A program made the translations under genes and the position numbers. A stretch of DNA of 64,000 nt from Beverwykella pulmonaria (lineage: Eukaryota; Ascomycota; Dothideomycetes; Pleosporales; Melanommataceae): the NCBI GenBank assembly GCA_001599595.1, contig BCHH01000004.1:3119347-3183346 (forward strand), read 5' to 3'. The stretch's first letter is position 1. Each line of letters opens with the position of its first letter. Below are positions 53,404 through 64,000 of the stretch, one piece after another. The notes under the pieces were generated by a model. The model was not told the origin of the DNA, ran no database searches, and saw nothing but the letters and a program-made list of their open reading frames with translations.

Positions 53404-54206
53404 CTGCAACAATGTCAAAAGTTCAGGCTAGCAGCTTCGAGCGATGACTGAGCATGCACTGCGCCCTCCTGTCTCGTGAAAGGGCGCATCAGCTTCGTGA
53501 AGTAAGGCTGCGAGCTGTGGTTCGCGGCTCAAAGAGACTCCCGCTGTCGTGGAGTGGTGGCTTGGTGATGTCAGGGCCGCACAGTGCTCATTGCTGGAGC
53601 TGTTTGCGCTAGCAGGCCACTTTTTATTACTTAATGAGCCATTTCCAAGAAGCGGCGGGATCGCACATCGACAGCGAAAATTGTGAACCACCCCTCTTCA
53701 TCCCTCCTTTACCACCTTTCACGCAACCCTCGTCTCTCCTACCGCTCACCAGAGTCGATCCTAGAACAAAAAACCGCCCGCAGTCGCCGCACCCTCGTTC
53801 TTCAGTCTTTCTTTCCATACGACCGCCTTTGGTCGCTGCAAAGGCACTCCCCTCACAACGGCTCCGGCCCTGATCCTCCCAGACTTACAAGGTGCTATCG
53901 TTCGCCCCTCGCCCCACGTGCTCAACAACCTTCCTCCTCCCTGAGTTGAACGTCTCCCAGTCCGACCTCGAGCGAGCCCTGTTCTTCCCCCACTCCAACC
54001 AAACCCCCGACCCCACGCCACTTCAGCTGCCGCATAGGACGTTCTCTGTGGTTCTTCCTCTCCCAGAGGAAGAGTCGAGTAGACCTCGCCCACAACTGGG
54101 CCTCGGCTTCGAACTCTTCAGACCCCCCTAAGACCAGCCTGTCAAAACCTGCCAACCACCACCACCATCTCTACCGAGAATAACCCCCGGACCTCGCATC
54201 CAGGGA
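53404..54206. promoter_or_regulatory. Promoter and long leader of ornithine decarboxylase
   Basis: From about 53640 the sequence becomes strongly C/T-rich, as in fungal transcription start regions and long 5' leaders. The ornithine decarboxylase start codon follows at 54207. Long, structured leaders are common for this gene in other eukaryotes; here only the pyrimidine bias is seen. Confidence 0.45.
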
Positions 54207-55650
54207 ATGGCAACTTCTGCCTTTACTCCAACCGAGGAATACCACTTATCTTACAAGGATTTGCAGTCTATAGATAGCAATCTTGGTACCACGGTCGACC
54301 ATGGCGCTGGAAAGGCAAAGCAATTGATTGGGGATGCTCTGAAGAGCCGTATCGAGGCCATCGATCACGATAGCTGCGGCGTCGGCGAAGAAGATGCCTT
54401 CTTCGTGGGCGACCTGGGCGAGGTCTACCGCCAGCACTTGCGATGGAAGAAGAACTTGGGCCGGGTCAAGCCCCATTATGGTGAGCTGGGATCTCTTCCA
54501 GAGCACACAATGAGCATTCCGCTGACATATGAATAGCCGTCAAATGTAACCCCGACCCCCAAGTCCTCCGTCTCTTGTCCCAATTGGGAACCGGATTTGA
54601 CTGTGCGTCCAAGACGGAGATCGAGCAGGTCCTGAAGATGGGCATCGATCCGTCGCGCATCATCTACGCGCAACCCTGCAAGACCAAATCCTACGTCCGC
54701 TACGCTGCTCAAGCTGGCGTCAAGCAGATGACCTTTGACAACGCCGACGAGCTATACAAGACCAAGCAGCTCTTCCCGGGCGCCGAGCTCTTCTTGCGCA
54801 TCCTAACGGACGATTCTGCGAGTCTCTGCCGCCTTAGCCAGAAGTTCGGCGCATCTTTGGACACTACCGCAGAGCTCTTGGAGTTGGCCAAGAAGTTGGA
54901 GCTCAATGTCGTGGGCGTGGCTTTCCACGTCGGATCAGGAGCTTCGGACCCCAAGGCCTTCGTCAAGGCCGTGCAGGATGCGCGCTTCGTCTTCGACTAC
55001 GCTACTAATCTCGGCTTCAACATGCATACCTTGGACGTCGGGGGTGGCTTTACAGGCGACGAGAGCTTCGAGCCTATGGCCGCGGTGCTTTCTGCTTCCC
55101 TGGACGCCTATTTCCCGCCCCAAGTTCGTGTCATTGGCGAGCCTGGACGCTTCTACGTCGCGACCGCCTTCACCATCGCATGCCACGTTATCGCTCGTCG
55201 CACCGTTGCAGATGCCACGCTTGGAACGACCTCTTACATGCTGTATCTAAACGATGGCGTCTATGGTAACTTTTCTAGCATCATATTCGACCACCAACAC
55301 CCCGTTCCGCGCATCCTGAAGTGCGGCAACGACGTCATGTACGACACGGGAGTTCCTGGCTACGACACACCGTCCATGGTCGAGTACTCCATCTGGGGCC
55401 CGACCTGCGATGGCATCGATGTCATTTCCTCGTCCTGCGCTTTCCCGCAGGTTGTCAACTGCGGCGACTGGCTTTACTTTGAGGATATGGGTGGTACGTT
55501 GATCACCTCAAAATTGGCGATTGGATTCTGCTAACATGTGTTGTAGCTTATACTAAGTGTTCTGCCACCCGCTTCAACGGATTTTCTGACAGCCACGATG
55601 TCGTCTATGTTTGCAGCGAGCCCGGAGCCAGCGCTTTGCTGGGACTCTGA
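54207..55650 (+). CDS. SPE1: Ornithine decarboxylase
   Basis: A PLP-dependent enzyme making putrescine from ornithine, the first step of polyamine synthesis, as a cytosolic homodimer. Three exons (54207-54480, 54537-55493, 55547-55650) join in phase 1 each time, giving 444 aa. The PLP lysine is in KPHYAVKCNPDP (K94, spanning the first splice site). Other family markers are GTGFDCASKTEI, FHVGSGASDP, LDVGGGFTGDE, the phosphate-binding EPGRFYV, and the catalytic cysteine in GPTCDGID (about C382) from the partner active site. The last exon gives AYTKCSATRFNGF. Length and order are normal. In eukaryotes the enzyme is controlled by antizyme; no antizyme gene is in this window. Confidence 0.96.
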
Positions 55651-58174
55651 GTCTACGGCAGTCATCCATGTTTCGGTGTGATGAACGCGGTTTCTGAGTC
55701 CTAGTTCCATGTTATGCATTTGATGGTGGAGGCCAGCTTTGCTAGATGTCGGTCGGTCGCAATAATCCTAGTTATGGTGCAAAATGTTTCATAGAAGAAA
55801 TAGATAATACTGTACGCTTGTGGTGGGTATATGATCATGTCCGTTGAGTAAATTTCCACCGTATGCACCAAACCCCCTTATCCACACCAAAGCAAGCAAC
55901 ATGTCTCCCCCTTGTCTCCCCCAGCTTCCCCTTCGCCCTCGATCATGAGAGGAGCACTCCTGGGGGGATTCAGATGCTCGCGCCCATAGACCTCGATCAT
56001 GGGGGAATTGTGCTCCTTTTTTTTTTAGCAGCCCTTCGTCCGTCTGCGTCTAACCATACTCACATTTGTTGGCCCAATTTCCTTTTTGAAGTGTATTCAA
56101 CATACGATCAACGCACTGATCTTGACTTCACCTCTCTGCCTCTCTTGAATTTCTTTCGCTTTTTCTGCATGATCCTTTGATTCAATTCTGGCCTAGAAGC
56201 ACATTTGCCGGTCTGCAGGATATTGACGACCACCAGGGAATCTGCATGATAAAAACTGAATAAATAACAACAAGGAAATTGCGTCGATGCTGCGAGTCCA
56301 ATAGGGCTAGCGAAATTTCCGATCGATATTTCACTCCTATTTTATCTTGAACTCATAACAATTACTAATTTCCGTCGCTCAAACGTTTTCTATCGGGGTT
56401 ATGCTTGCAGCTTGAAGCTATCAAACCGCTAGATGCAAAGTGTGATGATAAGCATGGTCTTCACTATCGTAGGATAAGTAGGCTATATTTCAAGTACACT
56501 AAGATGGGGAGGGAAGATCTACTAAAGGGATCAATCCTATATAAAGCGAGGAATATTCTAGATGCCGGTCAAGCATGTCCAGATACTGTGACATAGCGTA
56601 GGTAATACGCGTTTGATGGTCTGCCACACGTATCGATGTGACGTGTGATTGAGCTTAGGTACTATTTAGTTGCCCAGGCTAGAGGCGATATGTGTTCAAA
56701 GAACCCGCCCAGGAGCGTCAGAATTTACGCGCTAGACAGGGTAACAATCTGGTCTGAAAATGGATGACTGTTCGGTGCGGCCATAGTATTTCTGGTGGTG
56801 TAGGCATGTCACCCGAATATGGGATGCGCCTTGGCATACCATGGATTGTAACTAGCCAGATGCGGTAAGAGACAGGCTAGCTCAACACTACAGAGCTATA
56901 ACCTCCTACCCACCCCCATCCCATCCATCGTACCCCTTATCAGAAGAGCAAAGGGCGCCATACCAGGTAAAAGGAGCATCACAGCCTCCCCAAGAGTTTT
57001 CGAAACGTGATGAAGGCATTTCGAGAGCATTCACACCACTTTCACCGCAAATTCAGTTTCCTCATGCGAATTCGTGTGCACGCACACGCCCACCATTTCC
57101 TGTTCTTCATCTTTGCGTGCAATCCCTTTCTCTTTCTCTCCACGCTACAACATACATCTGCATTTCTACCCGCGGCATTTCCACCACCACGACGCCCACA
57201 ATAGACCACTTCGTCCCTCCTCGTCCCCTCCTCGTCCTCCCAGCGCCGTCCCTTTGCAACCCATCAGCAACCCCCACTTCCACGCAGAAATATCTAACAC
57301 ACCCAGTCCTGATCCTTTCCCCAACGCCCACGAATCCCGCATATGAACGTGCTGCCTGTCGGACTTCATACATATATATATCACGTGGATGTGATCATAG
57401 CTTGTGCTCTACCAGGATACATCCGGAACGCCTACGTATCGAGTGAGACGGTAGACAATACATAATTATCCATCTTATCTTTCCATCTCGCACTGCCACT
57501 ATCACCATTCCATTCGCCTCACTCTTCACTCTGGCCCGCATCTCTTCGGTGCTCTTACATGTTTCGGTCCACATAAGCCTTACGAAAGCTGCCCTTCAAG
57601 GAATCTCGCACTTCATCCCCACCAGCGAGCCTGGTGTCACTCCACTGCCCCTCCTCCTCCGTCAGCATTGAGGTTCCCTTTAGTATCATCTATGCAGACT
57701 GTGGACTAAGCTAGCTCGCACCAGAGACGCGGATGCAGGAGAAAACTAGCATACGGAACACACTTCGCAGATTCCACCGGTATTGTCTCGTGCCATCGAT
57801 AGGGAAACCAAGGAAGTCCAAGACCATGATGGGATTGTGGCTGCAGGCGCTAGGGGAAGAATAGCAGTACCGTGGCCGTTAAGAAGGGAAAAAGAAAAGG
57901 AACAGCAAAAGAAGAGGAAGAACAGGAAGAAGATAAGCTAGTACACTTTACAAACCATGACATTCAACGACGTGATATGCACCTGCGGCCACGTGGCCTC
58001 CCTTGAGGCCTTTCTCTGTTTCCGTGTAGACAGCCCGCCAGAGGTAGTCTCAGGGGCTTCCGCAGCAGTAGTGGAGGAGATGGAGGTACCCGTGATGATT
58101 CTAGTGTCGCGGGATGTCCTGTTTAAACAGCACCTTGCCGCGTATCATCAGCCACTAGGTCAGATACCTATATC
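55651..58174. other. 2.5-kb intergenic region
   Basis: Only short frames. AT-rich patches at about 56250-56400 and a pyrimidine-rich part at 57050-57560 alternate with an A/G-rich run near 57880-57950. No transposon ends or gene were recognised. It holds the 3' regions of ornithine decarboxylase and of the P450. Confidence 0.45.
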
Positions 58175-60548
58175 CTAACCATCCAAAGACGCCATGTCCG
58201 CATTAGCACGCTCAGCCTCCATAATGATGAGCTCCTTGTGGTTCTCGCTGCGGGGAATGAGGCAGTACTTCAAATTAGCTGGGTAGCTAACCAGGCCGGT
58301 GGTAAAATCGTCTGCATCCGGAATAAAGGGTTTGCCATCGACGATAGTAGGAAGTACATCAAAGGCCCAGAGCATCCTAAATTGAGGAATCAATTTCGAG
58401 TTTCCAATAGAGAAGCGCAGGCGATAATGAAAGAGTATTACTTACCGGGTAATCACAATGTAGAGCGACTGAAGAGCGCCATGCATACCAGGACAGATTC
58501 TACGGCCAAAGCCAAAGCAGCCAAATCTATAGTTGATAAGTCTGGGGTCGGTGGATTCTATGAACCTTTCCGATTTGAAACTTTCTCCATCGGGGAATAC
58601 TTCGGGATCGACCATAATCGCCCTAACACAGAATGAGTGAGTAAATTCATAACTTAGCCAACGATGTAAACTCACGCGGCGTTGGCATAAACAGTGGAAT
58701 CTTTAGGGATCAACATGCCCTTGTAAGTATAATCTTCAGTCGACGAGTGCGCAATGCCGGTAGGAGTGACGGTTCGCCATCTGCAACAAAGTCGCGTTCT
58801 TTAGTCTTCCACGCAAAACGCGAAACACACATACCTTAGTGTCTCCTTAATAAAGCTCCCCAAGTAATGCAAAGACTGTTGTTCTTCAAAGTTGGGCATA
58901 CGGTCTTGTCCGACAACTGCATCAATTTCGGCTTGTGCCTTCTTGACACATCTCGGAAAATGCAACATAGCCACTAAAGAATACAACAAACTGTTAGAAT
59001 CTTCAATACTAACTGATGGAATATACGCACAAATTGCTATCTCAAACGTGGTCGTCGTCTATATAGTATTCAGTCGTTAGTCGCGAGAAATTGACGTTGA
59101 ACTAACTGTTCCGATCCCTGCGGCCCATGGAGCAGAAAGAGCATAGGCCAACTCGACGTCGTTAAAGCCTAACTCTTTTTGTTTCATGAGACCGTAAGTG
59201 GCTGTGCATGGGATAGAGGTGCCATTTTCCATCTTCCTTTTCACCTCGTTCATAGCCGTCATGTACAGGTATGTGTTCATATCTCGGTGCTTCTCAGGTT
59301 CATGGCGGAACCACTGCAAAGGGCGCTTTGGAGGTGTCAGTTTTGCATCTACTTGGAGAGTAGAAATTCGCTTACTGGCAGCTAAAGCAATATAGTCCAC
59401 TGAACGATGTTTTGTTTAGTCCCTAGGCAATCTTATACAGAAAAAGAACCTACACTTTCTATGAAGTACCGCCCAGGTACCCTAGAACACATAATTAGCT
59501 CAAAGATATAGTTCTAAACGTTTTGAAGGACTTACTTTGTACTAAAAAGAGAGAGAGGGGTCAACAAATATATGTTCGCAGGGTATGACATAGGTCACAA
59601 CATACCTCTCAATATCTATTGGTAAGGTAAGAAAAGTTCCCATGGAGAGGAAAAAATTACTCACATTCTTCTACTTTGTCATGTTCCACGCAAAGGGGGT
59701 CCTCGAGAGACGTGACGCGACGCCCATATCCGAGATAGAACATCAGCGACGCAGTGTATCTAGATAAAACCGATATTCAAGCCTTTCTACTTCTTTATGT
59801 TAAAGATCAGAACATACCTGCGTAAGATTTTGTGTTGCTTCGAGATATCCCTGTTTATCAGGTAATCATGCATCAATACAGCCGATTCGTTAACCTGCAT
59901 CGGCTTGACATTGGGCGCCACCAGGGGGCCGAACATTGAACCTTGTAGCTAAGAAGAACAAATAGGTCAGGTCCTGATCGACGACATCTTCAGCTAAGGA
60001 GACCGAACCGTTCGCCAGTTACGCCATTTAGCTCCGTAGGTCATTGAAAATCCGCGCAGTCTTGAGAACAGAAACTCCATATCTTATTAGCGTTCTACCC
60101 ACATACTTCGGACAGAGGAAAGGATATTTACCCCATGATAAGATGTGGGCGGTTCGAGTAAATTTCACCAGACTTTTCGAGAAAGTCTACGGCCGCCTCC
60201 ATGGTTCTGAGCACTGCACAACGCAAGTAAGGCAAGAGTCATGATCGCTAAAGCGCAGTAAGAAACATACCGATGTTATGCTGTTGTCCAATGAAGAAAG
60301 TCGCCACAGCGCCTGTAACAATCTTTGTCAAGAAAGAAGTCATCTAATTACGATGACAAAGAAGCCTAACAGTATTGATCATTCCATGACTTGAACGTGT
60401 TCCAACGATAGTCTTCCAAAACTCCAGTATGGTCACGACCTGGAGGGCCAGGGGGTAAGTTTCCTAGTATATTGGGACGACATCGAGTAAATAGAGCAGC
60501 GAGGATGACCAAAGCCAAAGGAATGATGAAAACTTGCAAGTTTGACAT
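58175..60548 (-). CDS. Cytochrome P450 monooxygenase with 15 exons
   Basis: A haem-thiolate oxygenase, membrane-anchored by an N-terminal helix (VFIIPLALVILAALF) followed by the proline hinge LPPGPPG. Fifteen exons join in phase: 60548-60371, 60312-60271, 60213-60132, 60060-60009, 59948-59818, 59759-59665, 59615-59606, 59541-59536, 59481-59456, 59399-59107, 59058-59031, 58973-58835, 58780-58676, 58622-58446 and 58376-58175, giving 521 aa. The third-last acceptor choice matters: using AG at 59352 instead of 59400 drops 16 residues and fits the family better (505 aa). The I-helix is AAGIGT plus TTTTFE, ExxR is ETLR (358-361), SERF takes the PERF place, and the haem loop is FGFGRRICPG (Cys about 439). 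All introns are GT-AG, 48-71 nt (one 104 in the alternative). Exons of 10 and 6 nt are present. It resembles P450s annotated as O-methylsterigmatocystin-oxidoreductase-like, common in Agaricomycetes. Substrate unknown. Confidence 0.9.
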
Positions 60549-60709
60549 AGTTATCTATGCAAACGGTTATATTGAGCTTCACTGATGCTGAAGGGTCATT
60601 ATATAAAGTAGGAAGTGTCTTGTAGTTTTGATTAATTATTAACATGCTACAGTTAACCTAGACTTCCTACAGAGCATAGTAATCGAGCGGGTGACGAAGC
60701 ACACCGCAC

Positions 60710-62303
60710 TACTGTAGCTGTATGGGAAAGTAGTGTATGTAGCGCGCTCAGGCGAGCAGACCCACATCGCTTGCCAGCCCGGGATTGTATATAGTAATTT
60801 ACTGAGTGATCACTTGAGTAAGTAAAGAGATGGCCTTGAATCAATTTTTATAATTCTAACTATCTACTACTGTGTATAGTCCCCATCAGCATCTTTCACA
60901 TCCTGCATACATTGTTGTATAGTTCCGATGAAATCACTGAGCTGCTGATCAGTAACCTTATCCCACGCTTTCTGAACTGTCTCATGTAGTTGATAGTAAG
61001 TAAGCTCATAATCGGGGTCCTATTTGCGCTTAGTGTAGTCTTTATAATGTTCTATGCAGTCTTAATAGGGCTTATTTAGGCGAATATAGTGGCCAGTAGA
61101 TACTGTAGATACCTCTCTTCTCCATCTCAGCTCGAGTAGCTACTGCTACATACCCTAGTGCTCCATCCTGCATGAATCTAAGATGAGGATTGAGACGTAA
61201 CTAGCGAAAGATAAGAGGGACTATCCTCTCACAGTACATGTTACTGTTGATAAATCCCCACTCCTTTTTCCAGAAAAGCTAGGGCCTTGATAGAGCCGTC
61301 GAAGCAGCTCCAGAACATCCATCCCTTGCGTTTACGCTGCTTGACAAGGACTCAGGTATCATCAACCCCTTGTGTGCCTAGCGGGTGACCCACTGCTTCT
61401 GGTGCCTACCACCTGTTACTTAGCTCTCGTCGCTCCATAATATCAAGCACCACTACTTACGGCTTTAGTTCTCGTGATCCTCTACAAACTGTCTCCTTAG
61501 GTGCCAATTTTTATTTAGAGAGAGGTGGCTTCTAGTGTGCTACATAGCGTTTATACCCTCTACGCTTAAGAGCTTCTTAGACTGCTCCTGCTGACGTTAG
61601 GTTGCCCATTACAGGCTGAAACACCACGAAGATCCTGTGGTAGCTTATTAGGCAATTTGTTTTTGAGCTCATAACGCAGTGCTCTATCTTATTAACCTGC
61701 TCCTCTTATAGGACTATGTAAAGAGGGTTTGTGATAGCAGCGAGCAGACTTCTGTATTCGTATCAAAGAGTCTAAAATCTGTCCTGTTCCCTCGAACCTC
61801 ATGCTTCCTTGTGTTCCTCGCTTAGCCGGCGCTAAGCCTGCGCGGGACAAGCATCCTTACACCTAGCAGTCGCTTAGGGCGCTTCGGTAAAGTTAATTGA
61901 TAACTACAGGTGTACTAGGCTTGACGCCAGGTTATACCCAGGTGCATGTAGATCTTAGGAAGCTTCCACCCAATTTCGTGGAGTGTTTGAATGTGGAGGC
62001 GCTCATCTCAAGATAGGCGTCGATGGCGGGGGGCTCGCGGAGACGGTGGGTTTAATATAAGGCCGAAGTCGATAGAAACATCGTGGCGACGATGAGATGA
62101 TGAGCCGTACGAGCTCCATGGCGACGGCAACGCTCACACAGGTTTTGAACATCTTGGTGGCGATAGTAAGGCTGGCAAAGAGACTTCTAGAACACGTGAA
62201 TTAGTACGTACAGAAAGTTCTGGACATCTGAATATGTAACAAGTAGAGAAGCTCCGATTCGTGTATAAACACCAAATAACACTACTTACCTCTCGACTAC
62301 GGT
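60710..62303 (-). mobile_element. Decayed copy of the same Tc1/mariner transposon
   Basis: Runs opposite to the copy at 51936. The end at 60710 (TACTGTAGCTGTATGGG) aligns with the inverted repeat of the intact element. Matching segments continue through the transposase, for example GGGTGACCCACTGCTTCTGG near 61382, to the other end near 62300. Many C-to-T and G-to-A changes and a lost internal stretch near the far end mark RIP decay. About 150 bp around 61725-61890 have no match in the first copy, so something was inserted there. The element begins 161 bp upstream of the P450 start codon. Ends are approximate. Confidence 0.8.
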
Positions 62304-62467
62304 CTATTCGCACGTACCAACTAGGCCTCTCCATAAACAATATCTACGCCGCGACCTGCAGATAATACCTGATTTTCGCGACTAACCTGCTACTAGGCTG
62401 CTCCTACACTGCTGCAGCTTTGTTGGACTCAACTTGGGCTGCTAGTTGGAGCGCTAAGGGGAGTAAC

Positions 62468-62576
62468 GTACTCGATAAGCGAGTCGGCTACCAAAAATCA
62501 AGAATTTATGCCGACTGGCTCAGGTAGGGCACGGACTGGCCGACTCGCTTGAGTAGCCGGCTCGCTTATCAAGAAC
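62468..62576. repeat. Inverted repeat, 24-bp arms
   Basis: The arm at 62468-62491 (GTACTCGATAAGCGAGTCGG...) and the arm at 62553-62576 (...CTCGCTTATCAAGAAC) are complementary at 21 of 24 positions around a 61-bp spacer. This resembles terminal repeats of a pogo/Fot-type element brought together by internal deletion, or a very small non-autonomous element. Confidence 0.6.
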
Positions 62577-62604
62577 TGTACATAAGCACTGCAAAATTTC
62601 TCAC

Positions 62605-63269
62605 ACACCAAAAATCGCGCATTTGTTAGGGCAGTAAATCGGGGGATTTCTTGGCAAGCATCGCGTAATTCTGCGGCACCCAGCCCTTTACATCAGAGGC
62701 CAAAGTGGCGAGGATTGTTGTTGTTATTAGATAAAGGAGGCTTGCTTAAGGCATTGCAGATGAAGTTAGAAAAGCGACGCTTGCGGTAGAGGAGCGGGAG
62801 CAGCGCAGGGAGAAGCTTTGACTGGGCCGCGACAGGCAACACGCCAAGCCAAATTACCACCAACTGCTATGGCTAGTCATCCTTATGCGCACCTAGGCAT
62901 GGCCTACCCTAGTGTTTGGCCACAGTTACTCTCCCAGTTATCCTGCTAGCGTACCTGCAGCAGCTCCTGGCTATCTCGACGCCAGCAGCCTAGAGGGTAG
63001 TGAAGCTCTAGTGCTGTTGTCAAGCTTAGTAAGCCTAGGGAGGGAGGACTCTAGAGGCATCGTGAGAGACTTCTTTAGCCTGAGGATGATAGGGAAGACT
63101 ACACTATTGCTAGTGAGGTTGCTGTCGCCTAGAAATAGGCTGTGAAAGATCTGCGCGAGATGTAGTAAGCTAAACATGATTCCTGTCCGGTCCATGTTGA
63201 ACACTTCCTCTGGCAAAATGTCTGTTCTATTTACCTTCACAAATTGTCATTAGTGGTGATTTTTGGTGT
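62605..63269. mobile_element. Degenerate pogo/Fot-like transposon remnant
   Basis: ACACCAAAAATC at 62605-62616 recurs inverted as GATTTTTGGTGT at 63258-63269 and may mark the ends. Inside, the leftward frame 63240-62971 contains DILPEEVFNMDRTGIMFS, which resembles the first catalytic region (NMDE-G) of pogo-family DDE transposases with the acidic residue after D lost. A rightward segment near 62755-62830 encodes a charged helix (DEVRKATLAVEEREQRREK) like a transposase C-terminal tail. The opposite orientations show rearrangement. The boundaries are tentative. Confidence 0.45.
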
Positions 63270-63920
63270 TCCTACACGTGATTGAAAATCAACTGACATC
63301 CTGAAGGTAACTCTTTGCTAATAATATCAAACTAGTGTTATATCTTGCCGTGTATGTTTTTATCGTGTTGATTACAATCTGGCATCTTTACCCATTTCGC
63401 CTCAACCCCAGGGTGGCGTAGTAAGAGGCCTGAGGACAGTTCTTACTAGGAGCCCGGATCGTTTTATTTGTCGTGGAAGCTTGGAAAACGGAGTGTTAAC
63501 GAACGCTAGCAAATGCAGGCAGTTATCAGGATAGGAAATTCGCTGTTAGCTATTCGCCGAAGATAATTAATGAGAGTTTTCTCTTCAGATATTGTGAAGT
63601 ACTGTTAGGATTTTGCGTTGTCCTGTATAGGGAGCATCCATGGGCTCGTGGCTCCTCCTTTCGTACGTCATTACCACTATCACAAAATGGACAGTGCCAA
63701 CCGTGTACTTTCGGCCAGCCTCGACCACAATTAGACAACAACATATATCGCTTTATCAAGTCTAGCAAGATCCTTTACCGGCACACTACCTTATGGCACC
63801 GCGCTGTGAGGTAGCACGCTCGAAGGACAGGTCACGGGTGTGCAAGAATTGAGCGCGCAGGGGCCCCGCTTTCGATCAGAACTTCAAAACAAAGCCCTCA
63901 TACCGACTTCAACACCACAC
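63270..63920. other. Intergenic region, probable repeat debris
   Basis: A leftward frame at 63768-63550 (72 codons) includes GWPKVHGWHCPFCDSGND, a possible zinc-binding fragment, but it has no context. Nothing else is recognised. Confidence 0.35.
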
Positions 63921-64000
63921 ATGGCTCCAACCACACCTAAAAAACGCGATAAAAAGACTGATCGACGCGAGCACGATACTATTAAACGTAATAGATTCTT
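63921..64000 (+). CDS. Partial ORF running off the right edge, possibly transposase N-terminus
   Basis: ATG at 63921 opens a frame that stays open to the end of the window: MAPTTPKKRDKKTDRREHDT, then IKRNRFF. The very basic start followed by a KRNRFF segment is like the beginning of fungal Tc1/pogo-type transposases, but only 26 codons are visible. The neighbouring DNA is repeat-like. Confidence 0.35.
   Translation, partial: MAPTTPKKRDKKTDRREHDTIKRNRF

Noticed and set aside
54207..55650. Secondary-metabolite cluster joining ornithine decarboxylase and the P450
   Set aside because: Ornithine decarboxylase is a core polyamine gene, 2.5 kb of gene-free DNA separates the two, and no backbone synthase or transporter is present.

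Overview
This window comes from a filamentous ascomycete (Pezizomycotina, probably a Dothideomycete, though the class is an inference). Genes are compact. Most carry 0 to 4 short GT-AG introns of about 45 to 80 nt. Transposon copies show the C-to-T decay expected of repeat-induced point mutation (RIP), and there is a HET-NACHT-WD40 gene. Exon structures below were worked out by hand, checking that reading phase is kept across each junction.

Layout. 1-21 kb is a housekeeping stretch: eIF3j, a broken PD-(D/E)XK-like gene, a deoxyribosyltransferase-like enzyme, an unknown gene and a decayed pseudogene. A divergent acyl-CoA synthetase/acyl-CoA thioesterase pair follows, then ribosomal protein eL36. 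Next come a UBX (TUG/Ubx4-like) gene with a 68-codon ORF overlapping its start by one base, and a thioredoxin-like PITH protein whose CxxC is replaced by serines. 21-27 kb has no gene and leads into an Msn2/Seb1-type zinc-finger regulator. Dph6 follows at 30 kb. An AT-rich decayed stretch then precedes an NLR-like HET-NACHT-WD40 gene (34-38 kb) whose near-identical WD repeats contain an assembly gap. 39-51.5 kb holds Pno1/Dim2 and Mdm31 (divergent), the Spp2 splicing factor, an Sfk1/DRAM-family membrane protein and a 1020-aa disordered protein with a myristoylation-type N-terminus.

From 52 kb the window turns repeat-rich. A complete Tc1/mariner element with perfect inverted repeats has many single N bases, nearly all at possible RIP sites. 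It lies between the 1020-aa protein and ornithine decarboxylase (54-55.6 kb). A cytochrome P450 (58.2-60.5 kb) has 15 exons, two of them only 10 and 6 nt, unlike any other gene here. A second, decayed copy of the same transposon starts only about 160 bp upstream of its start codon, followed by pogo-like debris to the right edge.

The most interesting points are the intron-dense P450, which may have been acquired from a basidiomycete-like donor; the TAATG-overlapping gene pair; the serine-substituted thioredoxin fold; the hypervariable WD repeats; and the N pattern that appears to record unresolved RIP polymorphism in a collapsed transposon family. No tRNA, rRNA or CRISPR was found.
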